Shown here piece after piece: positions 5,676 through 10,842 of a stretch of 10,842 nt of DNA. The DNA is from Candidatus Portiera sp. (lineage in GTDB: Bacteria > Pseudomonadota > Gammaproteobacteria > CBDBNL01 > JAAOII01): NCBI GenBank assembly GCA_015163845.1, contig JAAOII010000052.1:1-10842 (forward strand), written 5' to 3'. The notes beneath the pieces are model-generated. The model ran no database searches and was not told the DNA's origin. It saw nothing but the letters and a program-made list of their open reading frames with translations. A program made the translations under genes and the position numbers. Every line of letters starts with the position of its first letter. Position 1 is the first letter of the stretch.

Positions 5676-6719
5676 TTAGAGGTGAAAAAGACGTAGTTTC
5701 ATAATTTTAGCTAGTAGTTTATCTACTACTCCAGAAACTGCTTCTTCACTGGCTTTTCCTATTCTATCGGTAATTTTTCTTTTTGCCTTGACTGATACCT
5801 CATATAATTCTGCTTTGGCTACCATTCCATGTAGATATTCATCAGACGTGGTTATCATATCAATGAGCTTATGCTTTTTAGCATCTATACCATACCATAC
5901 TTCACCAGTTGCCACCTTAGGTAAAGATAGCGATGGACGATGTTCCTTAACAACATCTTTGAATAATTTATGAGTTTGCTTTAAATCTTCTTGAAACTTC
6001 TTCCTGCCCTTTGCATCATTTTTACCGAGCACAGTAAGGGTTCTTTTATAATCACCAGAAGTGTGGTACTCTACGTCAATGTCTTGCTTTTGTAATGCCT
6101 TGTTTATATTCGGAACCATTCCAACAACTCCAATAGACCCTAGAATTGCGAAAGGAGCTGCACATATTTTATCTGCCATTGCTGCCATCAGATATCCTCC
6201 ACTAGCAGCTACTTTATCAATACAGACAGTTAATTGGATATTATGTTCTTTCAATCTCAATAATTGCGCCGCTGCTAAACCATAAGAATGTACATAGCCG
6301 CCTCCGCTTTCCAACTTAAGCACCACCTCTTGCTTAGGTTTTGCTACAGATATTATTGCGGATATAGTATCAGTTAAGTATTTAAGATTAGATGCTTGCA
6401 TATCTCCAACAAAGTTAACCACATAGATTATAGGAGGTTTCTTTGATTCTTTATTCTTACCTTTATTTTTCTTCTTCTCTTCTTTTTTATTATTTTTAAC
6501 CAATTGCTTAAATTCTTTTGGCGACAAAATATAAGATTGGATTTGCATCTTAACGTCTTTGATGCTTTGATTCATGCTAGTTATCTTCACCTTCCCGGTG
6601 GATTCTGTTTGACGTGTTCTAGCGATCATACCTATAATAATTGCAAAAAATATAACAACTAATATAATGCTAGTTAAAAATTTGGCAACAAATATGCCAT
6701 ACTCAGATAAAAATTCCAT
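5676..6719 (-). CDS. sohB: SohB-type inner-membrane serine protease (S49 family)
   Basis: Encodes 347 aa, about the length of E. coli SohB. The N-terminus is a membrane anchor (about residues 9-33, FVAKFLTSIILVVIFF and on), then a very lysine-rich linker (about 74-95), then a signal-peptide-peptidase (S49) domain. The catalytic dyad is visible: S173 in DKVAASGGYLMAA and K225 in TSGDYKRTLTV. LESGGGYVHSYG (136-147) and GSIGVVG (194-200) are other typical S49 segments. E. coli SohB is a membrane-anchored peptidase; the substrates here are unknown. The first ATG is kept because the membrane anchor starts immediately. A good sigma70 promoter ends only 8 nt upstream of the ATG, so the mRNA may have almost no leader. 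It heads a likely sohB-folE2 transcript. Confidence 0.92.
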   Translation of the reverse strand: MEFLSEYGIFVAKFLTSIILVVIFFAIIIGMIARTRQTESTGKVKITSMNQSIKDVKMQIQSYILSPKEFKQLVKNNKKEEKKKNKGKNKESKKPPIIYVVNFVGDMQASNLKYLTDTISAIISVAKPKQEVVLKLESGGGYVHSYGLAAAQLLRLKEHNIQLTVCIDKVAASGGYLMAAMADKICAAPFAILGSIGVVGMVPNINKALQKQDIDVEYHTSGDYKRTLTVLGKNDAKGRKKFQEDLKQTHKLFKDVVKEHRPSLSLPKVATGEVWYGIDAKKHKLIDMITTSDEYLHGMVAKAELYEVSVKAKRKITDRIGKASEEAVSGVVDKLLAKIMKLRLFHL

Positions 6720-6727
6720 ACTAGTTA

Positions 6728-6756
6728 ATTATACGACATTCCCAACAATTAGCCAA
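6728..6756 (-). promoter_or_regulatory. Sigma70-type promoter of sohB, very close to the start codon
   Basis: Minus strand: TTGGCT (6751-6756), 17-bp spacer and a perfect TATAAT (6728-6733). Only 8 nt separate the -10 box from the ATG at 6717-6719, so transcription should begin within about 2 nt of the start codon. No Shine-Dalgarno could fit in such a transcript. Confidence 0.6.
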
Positions 6757-6801
6757 TAGATTATATTTATTAATTGTAGCTAATTATAGCTGTTTTCACT
6801 A

Positions 6802-6831
6802 TTGACTATTGGGTTCTTAATATATTAAAAT
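6802..6831 (+). promoter_or_regulatory. Sigma70-type promoter reading into the TnpB-like fragment
   Basis: TTGACT (6802-6807), 18-bp spacer and TAAAAT (6826-6831). The expected start is near 6838, just upstream of the fragment's TTG at 6850. It is divergent from the sohB promoter, with about 45 bp between the two -35 boxes. Confidence 0.45.
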
Positions 6832-7209
6832 ACAAGTAATGCATCGTTCTTGCACCATAAAACTATACCCAAAAGTATGAAGTATAGGAAGGACTTGATC
6901 AAGCTGCTAGGACCCAGTAAAATCAAACTTCCCAAACTAGGCATCATCAAGTATAAAGGTAAGATAATTGATGGCAAATTAATTAACGGCACCATCAAAA
7001 TGCGTTCATTCGGCAGAGTGGATTTGGTGCTATGCTATGAACAAGAAGATAAAATACTACTGCCTAAAGGTGTGATTGGCATAGACACTAACTGCCATAA
7101 TATAACCGATAACAATGGTATGAAATATAGCATCCCCGCCTATAACTACCAAGTGGGAGTGTCCTATAGATTGTTATTGAGAATATACCAATCATTAAAA
7201 ATATTGTAG
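6829..7209 (+). pseudogene. Remnant of a TnpB/OrfB-type transposon protein (IS200/IS605-IS607 class)
   Basis: An open frame runs from 6829 to a TAG at 7207-7209, with possible starts at TTG 6850 and ATG 6877 and no Shine-Dalgarno. IKLPKLGIIKYKG, then IDGKLINGTIKM, then LPKGVIGIDTNCHNI and NNGMKYSIP follow the order found in TnpB proteins just before and across the first RuvC motif. The D of GID would be the first RuvC catalytic aspartate. Only about 120 residues remain of a protein usually near 350-400. The N-terminal domain, the later RuvC Glu and Asp motifs and the zinc-finger region are missing, so it cannot be an intact nuclease. No tnpA is nearby. The call rests on motif pattern only. 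The alternative is a small domesticated or orphan protein. Confidence 0.6.
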
Positions 7210-7218
7210 TATTCTCAA
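7177..7218. repeat. Perfect 9-bp inverted repeat at the 3' end of the TnpB-like fragment
   Basis: TTGAGAATA (7177-7185) pairs with TATTCTCAA (7210-7218). Inside, after a 3x3 internal loop, CAAT (7189-7192) can pair with ATTG (7203-7206) around a 10-nt AT-only loop. It covers the end of the remnant frame and stops 4 bp before the lpxH stop codon. The run next to it is A on the plus strand, so it is not a normal rightward terminator. A subterminal palindrome is typical of IS200/IS605 right ends. Confidence 0.65.
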
Positions 7219-7222
7219 AAAA

Positions 7223-8035
7223 TTATCCAACTTTTATTGCTTTTACTTTTATTGCTTGATCTAAGTTATTAGCTTCACACAAGTGAGTTAAAGACAAGCG
7301 GTAAAGATCTGCTATCTCACCATCCATCTTGCCAAACCATGCACTATCCTGATTACCCCAATCTCCCAAGCACATAACTTGACGCTGTTTGCCTTGTATA
7401 GTTACTAGTTGAGATTTGGGTTCATGGATATGCCCATAAATCATAATATCTAAATCATCATTCACGAGCAACTTTTCTATATGATCTACTGGAATCTCTA
7501 GTAGATCTTGTTTGGTATCTTTAACATGGGTATTACTAAGAGAAAAATACTCTTGTTTCAACTGTATTCTCTCCTCAGCTGATTTTGCGAGGATGCTATT
7601 TTTCCACTCAGAAGCCCTGATAATTTTCCGTTGGCTTTGATGCACTCTATCCAATATGCATAGTTCATCACCATGAAGTAATAATATTTTCTTGCCAGAG
7701 ATATCGCGCAATTCTGTATCTTGTAGTTTTTGTAAACCACTGGAGGCAAAGAATTCATCTCCCACCAGAAAGTCACGGTTCCCAGCAATGAATAAAGTGT
7801 TACCGCCACTTTGAGTAATTTGTTTAATTGCCTCTAAGGTTTGTTTTTCCAAGTCGCCCATCATATCATCGCCAAGCCAAGCATCAAACAAGTCCCCTAT
7901 AATAAACACAGTTGCTTTTTCAGCTGCCATAATTTCACAGAACTTTATGAAACCCTCAGTTACTAAGGGTCTATCTTCTGCTAAATGCACGTCGGCAATG
8001 AAATAGACAGGATTATTAGAATCAGATATTAACAA
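7223..8035 (-). CDS. lpxH: UDP-2,3-diacylglucosamine diphosphatase LpxH
   Basis: Encodes 270 aa, somewhat longer than the 240 aa of E. coli LpxH because of a few extra N-terminal residues and a C-terminal tail of about 20. It is a peripheral-membrane calcineurin-like phosphoesterase that cleaves UDP-2,3-diacylglucosamine to lipid X and UMP in lipid A synthesis. The metal-site motifs are all there in order: DVH (D15, H17), GDLFDAW (D48), GNRDFL (N86, R87, D88), HGDELC (H121) and YGHIHEP (H202, H204). LGDDMMG (54-60) is also typical of LpxH. The start is TTG at 8033-8035, chosen because GGGAGG lies 6 nt upstream and the DVH motif then falls at the usual place. It follows nadK by 18 bp, so is probably in the same transcript. 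It implies a Gram-negative with lipid A. Confidence 0.92.
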   Translation of the reverse strand: MLISDSNNPVYFIADVHLAEDRPLVTEGFIKFCEIMAAEKATVFIIGDLFDAWLGDDMMGDLEKQTLEAIKQITQSGGNTLFIAGNRDFLVGDEFFASSGLQKLQDTELRDISGKKILLLHGDELCILDRVHQSQRKIIRASEWKNSILAKSAEERIQLKQEYFSLSNTHVKDTKQDLLEIPVDHIEKLLVNDDLDIMIYGHIHEPKSQLVTIQGKQRQVMCLGDWGNQDSAWFGKMDGEIADLYRLSLTHLCEANNLDQAIKVKAIKVG

Positions 8036-8041
8036 AACTAT

Positions 8042-8047
8042 CCTCCC
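8042..8047 (-). promoter_or_regulatory. Shine-Dalgarno site that fixes the lpxH TTG start
   Basis: GGGAGG on the minus strand, 6 nt before TTG 8033-8035. It is the strongest ribosome-binding site in the window and sits in the 18-bp gap after the nadK stop codon (TAG, 8054-8056). It supports a non-ATG start compensated by a strong site. Confidence 0.75.
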
Positions 8048-8053
8048 AAATAT

Positions 8054-8929
8054 CTAAGATTTTCTACTGGTAGAATGCCAGCTCAGTTTATTCCTGTAGG
8101 CATCAAAGATATCGTAACTCTCAGGATGAATTAATGGGACACTCAAATTATCTTTAGCAACTGTAACTTTATCTCCCTTGCTTATATCCACTCTATCTCT
8201 ACCATCAGCATATACAGCCAGTCCTTCACCATTCACCAACTCGATAGTTATCTTAACTGAGCCAGGCAATACCAGCGGACGGCTGGTGAGAGTATGCGGT
8301 GATATACTAACAACTTCCAGAGCATCTACTTCTGGCGCAATTAATGGGCCGCCGGCCGAAAGAGCATAAGCTGAACTGCCAGCTGAAGTTGCCACTATGA
8401 TTCCATCCGACCTCTCACAATACACAAACTTATCATCAACAAAAAGATTTGCTTCCAATAGTCGCCCATTCAATGACTGGACTACGAGATCATTCGTACT
8501 TAGTAATTCCTTGACCTCTTTTTCTTGATGAATCCTGCCTCGCATGACTGCCTTAGAACTAGATAAATAACGTCCTTGCAAAATGGCAGGTATTATGCTT
8601 TCTATTTCTTCATGAGATACTTCAGTTAAAAACCCAACTCTGCCACAATTTATGCCAAGTATTGGAACTTGTGCTTTGGCAGCTCCTATGGCATAACGAA
8701 TGAATGTTCCATCCCCTCCAACTACCAATATCGCTTGGCAATGTTCAGCAATATCATCTTCACTGATCTGTGGCAAATCATATTCTGCTAGAGCGGATGA
8801 ATCAGGAGATAAATTAAATATCTCTGTATTCTGCTCGCGTAATGAAGTGACTAATACCTCAAGGGTGGGGTTTACAGAAGAATCATCTGACTTTACAGCT
8901 AAGGCAACTTTCTTTATAGGTTGAGCCAT
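8054..8929 (-). CDS. nadK: NAD kinase
   Basis: Encodes 291 aa, the usual bacterial length. It phosphorylates NAD to NADP with ATP in the cytoplasm. Signature motifs are GGDGTFIRYA (G71-A80, including D73), LGINCGRVGFLTE (91-103), the ND pair of TNDLVVQ (N146, D147), DGIIVATSAGSSAYALSAGG (175-194), PHTLTSRPLV (211-220) and the C-terminal HPESYDIFDAYRNKLSWH (268-285). One small oddity is that the usual TPTGS(T)AY of the NAD-binding loop reads TSAGSSAY. No Shine-Dalgarno precedes the ATG, and the sequence between proS and nadK is taken up by short repeats. It lies 55 bp after proS and 18 bp before lpxH, so a proS-nadK-lpxH transcript is likely. That grouping is not one I know as conserved. Confidence 0.95.
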   Translation of the reverse strand: MAQPIKKVALAVKSDDSSVNPTLEVLVTSLREQNTEIFNLSPDSSALAEYDLPQISEDDIAEHCQAILVVGGDGTFIRYAIGAAKAQVPILGINCGRVGFLTEVSHEEIESIIPAILQGRYLSSSKAVMRGRIHQEKEVKELLSTNDLVVQSLNGRLLEANLFVDDKFVYCERSDGIIVATSAGSSAYALSAGGPLIAPEVDALEVVSISPHTLTSRPLVLPGSVKITIELVNGEGLAVYADGRDRVDISKGDKVTVAKDNLSVPLIHPESYDIFDAYRNKLSWHSTSRKS

Positions 8930-8951
8930 TAATTTGATAATACTTTAATAA

Positions 8952-8991
8952 TTTAGTACTTTAGTGCTTTAGTGCTTTAGTGCTTTAGTAA
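8952..8991. repeat. Five tandem 8-bp units (TTTAGTGC consensus) at the proS end
   Basis: The units are TTTAGTAC (8952-8959), TTTAGTGC three times (8960-8983) and TTTAGTAA (8984-8991). The last unit contains the proS stop codon (TAA on the minus strand, 8985-8987). The others fill most of the 55-bp proS-nadK gap. The three identical central copies suggest recent slippage expansion. Confidence 0.9.
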
Positions 8992-10709
8992 CTCGCTAAT
9001 TTATCTTTGATGATATTCATGGCATTATCCAGAGGAATTATTTCTGGATCATCCTTAGCTCGTTCTTTTAACTCTAAGCCCTTTTGCTGCAATGATTTAG
9101 AACTAACTACTATTCTCAAAGGAATACCCAATAAATCGCAATTATTGAACTTATTCCCAGCCCGCAAGTCGCGATCATCAAATAATACTTCTATCCCCTC
9201 CGCTGTCAATGAATCATAAAGTTGCTTGGCTTTGGTCATAACCTCAGAGTCATTCAATGGCAAAGGAATTATTGTAACAGCGAAAGGAGCAACTTCTCTG
9301 GGCCAAATGATACCTTTATCATCGTGGTTTTGCTCAATGCAAGCAGCCATTACTCGGTCTATGCCAATACCATAGCAGCCCATCAGTATAGGAAATTTTT
9401 CTCCTTTATCGTCGGTCACAAAAGAGTTCATAGATTGCGAATACTTATCTCCTAATTTGAATATATGGCCCACCTCTATGCCACGTCGCACAGTGAGGTT
9501 ACCTCCACCTGAAGGGCTTGGCTCACCAGAAGTTATATTACGCAAATCAGCTAATTTCGGTAGAGGGCAGTCCCTGCCCCAGTTCACTCCCTTATAATGC
9601 TTATCATTTTGGTTAGACCCACAGACAAAATCACTTAAACCAGCAATTTCATAATCACCTATAACTGGTATTTTGAGATTGACTGGCCCAATGGAACCAG
9701 GAGGACAGCCCACAATATCAGTCACTTCTTCTCTGCTTGCCATAGTGAGTGGAACTTTTACCTCGTCTAAACCCTCGGCCTTGACATAGTTGAGGGAGCG
9801 ATCGCCACGCAACAATAAACCTATTAGAGAGGGCTTCTCTTTGGTCCAATCAGCGGCATGGACTAGCATAATCTTAGTGCCTTGGAAAGCTGGCAATCCT
9901 ATTTTATCCTCCAAGCCAGCGACCGTATAAATACCCGGAGTGTCTATCAACTCCATTTCCATAGTTGGCGAGGGTGGAGGATTCTCTAACTTAAAAGTGG
10001 GGACTAGTTCCACATTGGCAGCATATGAACCATCTTCGCTTAAAGCAAGAGCATTTTCTCCAGAATCAGCAAGCACATTAAATTCTTCAGAACTACTACC
10101 CCCAATGCTTCCAGAATCTGCATCCACAATCTTGAACTCAACTCCTACACGGTTAAATATATTTATGTAAGCATTGCGCATATCACTATAGGACTCATGC
10201 AGAGATGCCTCATCCAGATTGAAGCTATAAGCATCTTTCATAGTAAACTCCCGTCCACGCATAACACCAAACCTTGGTCTTATTTCATCACGAAACTTGG
10301 TATGTATCTGGTAAAGAGTAAGGGGTAATTCTTTATGGCTGCTAATCTCTTTGCGAACTATGTCTGTCACTACCTCTTCATGGGTTGGCCCCATACAAAA
10401 CTCCCTGTTATGTCTATCAGTAAATCTTAATAGCTCAGGACCATAATCATTCCACCTGCCGGACTCTTCCCATAACTCAATTGGTTGCACGCAAGGCATC
10501 ATCACCTCCATTCCCCCAATATTGTTCATTTCTTGGCGGACAATATTCTCGGTTTTCTGAAACACTCTCAGACCCAAAGGTAACCAGTTATAAATTCCAC
10601 TCGCCACTTGTCTGATCATTCCACTGCGTATCATCAACTTATGACTAATCAGCGTTGCTTCGGCAGGATCCTCTTTAAGAGTTGGAAAGAATAATTTGGT
10701 TGCTAACAT
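8985..10709 (-). CDS. proS: Prolyl-tRNA synthetase, bacterial type with editing domain
   Basis: Encodes 574 aa, matching the long bacterial ProRS of E. coli (572 aa) rather than the short alphaproteobacterial form. It charges tRNA-Pro with proline. The class II core shows motif 2 FRDEIRPRFG (139-148) followed by GREFTMKDAYSF (152-163), and motif 3 GCYGIGIDRV (444-453). GPTHEE (107-112) is the TxE region that binds proline. Residues about 225-400 are the YbaK-like insertion domain that clears mischarged Ala-tRNA-Pro. YVKAEG with K310 probably equals the editing lysine of E. coli (K279), and GCPPGSIGPVNL (334-345) is another editing-domain block. The C-terminal anticodon-binding domain includes LFDDRDLRAGNKF (509-521). 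The ATG is at the family-typical place but has no Shine-Dalgarno, and a TATAAT lies only 7 nt upstream. Confidence 0.97.
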   Translation of the reverse strand: MLATKLFFPTLKEDPAEATLISHKLMIRSGMIRQVASGIYNWLPLGLRVFQKTENIVRQEMNNIGGMEVMMPCVQPIELWEESGRWNDYGPELLRFTDRHNREFCMGPTHEEVVTDIVRKEISSHKELPLTLYQIHTKFRDEIRPRFGVMRGREFTMKDAYSFNLDEASLHESYSDMRNAYINIFNRVGVEFKIVDADSGSIGGSSSEEFNVLADSGENALALSEDGSYAANVELVPTFKLENPPPSPTMEMELIDTPGIYTVAGLEDKIGLPAFQGTKIMLVHAADWTKEKPSLIGLLLRGDRSLNYVKAEGLDEVKVPLTMASREEVTDIVGCPPGSIGPVNLKIPVIGDYEIAGLSDFVCGSNQNDKHYKGVNWGRDCPLPKLADLRNITSGEPSPSGGGNLTVRRGIEVGHIFKLGDKYSQSMNSFVTDDKGEKFPILMGCYGIGIDRVMAACIEQNHDDKGIIWPREVAPFAVTIIPLPLNDSEVMTKAKQLYDSLTAEGIEVLFDDRDLRAGNKFNNCDLLGIPLRIVVSSKSLQQKGLELKERAKDDPEIIPLDNAMNIIKDKLASY

Positions 10710-10716
10710 AACAAAT

Positions 10717-10722
10717 ATTATA
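10717..10722 (-). promoter_or_regulatory. -10 box immediately upstream of proS
   Basis: A perfect TATAAT on the minus strand with 7 nt between it and the proS ATG (10707-10709). The sequence at the -35 position (GCCTGT, 10740-10745) is a poor match. If used, the transcript would begin at or next to the start codon. proS could instead be read through from the gene upstream. Confidence 0.4.
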
Positions 10723-10751
10723 CACTGCCCAGCAACTAGACAGGCGATAGC

Positions 10752-10842
10752 TTATTGCTTGGGAGTTTTTTTCTTGGCTGCTTCTTCAGCTGCTTGCCGA
10801 TCTCTGCATATTTTCAAATACTCCTTGATCCATCGAGGGGTA
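10752..10842 (-). CDS. C-terminus of an unidentified protein (5' part beyond window)
   Basis: Twenty-nine codons enter from the right edge and end at TAA (10752-10754). The visible tail begins TPRWIKEYLKICRDR and ends in an alanine-, glutamate- and lysine-rich run, AAEEAAKKKTPKQ. This basic, probably helical tail carries no motif from which to name a family. The codons are ordinary and the frame is open, so it is likely a real gene end rather than chance. It lies 42 bp upstream of proS on the same strand with no terminator hairpin between them, so read-through into proS is possible. Confidence 0.55.
   Translation of the reverse strand, partial: TPRWIKEYLKICRDRQAAEEAAKKKTPKQ

Noticed and set aside
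7558..7809. Open frame antiparallel or out of frame within lpxH and similar frames inside proS, nadK, sohB, folE2, rnhA and purD
   Set aside because: They lie wholly within genes with clear family motifs, show no recognisable domains and lack ribosome-binding sites.
9797..9805. GCGATCGCC in proS as a HIP1-type repeat
   Set aside because: A single complete copy in the window is not evidence of the dispersed HIP1 repeat of cyanobacteria, and the gene set is not cyanobacterial.
1..10842. tRNA, rRNA, CRISPR array or phage/plasmid genes
   Set aside because: No T-arm GTTCRA-type motif in a plausible cloverleaf, no regularly spaced repeats with unique spacers, and no replication, capsid or integrase genes were seen.

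Overview
The window is AT-rich (roughly 40% GC by eye) and reads as chromosomal DNA of a gammaproteobacterium. The evidence is the gene set: an LpxH-type lipid A hydrolase, a SohB-type membrane peptidase, a long bacterial ProRS with the editing insertion domain, a CPC-type FolE2, and a gloB / rnhA / dnaQ neighbourhood like that of E. coli. No plasmid, phage or CRISPR genes are seen. Apart from one transposase-like remnant the protein genes are housekeeping.

Layout. The 3' end of ychF (+) enters at the left edge and converges on a minus-strand operon purD-rnhA-dnaQ (2789 down to 232; rnhA and dnaQ overlap by ATGA). Next is a 1-kb stretch (2790-3789) with no recognisable protein gene. It contains two long RNA-type hairpins, a strong rho-independent terminator and promoter-like boxes, and ends at the promoter of gloB (+, 3790-4563). 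A short structured spacer separates gloB from the convergent pair sohB-folE2 (minus, 6719 down to 4700). A promoter-bearing fragment of a TnpB/OrfB-type protein (+, about 6829-7218) lies in front of the minus-strand run proS-nadK-lpxH (10709 down to 7223). The last 91 bases hold the C-terminus of an unidentified minus-strand gene.

Functions. DnaQ is the replicative proofreading exonuclease and RnhA removes RNA from RNA:DNA hybrids. PurD makes GAR for purine synthesis, and FolE2 uses GTP to start folate-type pterin synthesis. GloB completes methylglyoxal detoxification. NadK makes NADP, LpxH works in lipid A synthesis, and ProS charges tRNA-Pro.

The parts most worth a second look are the structured RNA candidate at 3400-3714, the divergent PurD next to it in a position where E. 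coli has another gene, the TnpB-like remnant with its 3' palindrome, the nested hairpin at 4587-4648, and -10 boxes so close to the sohB and proS start codons that their mRNAs may be leaderless.
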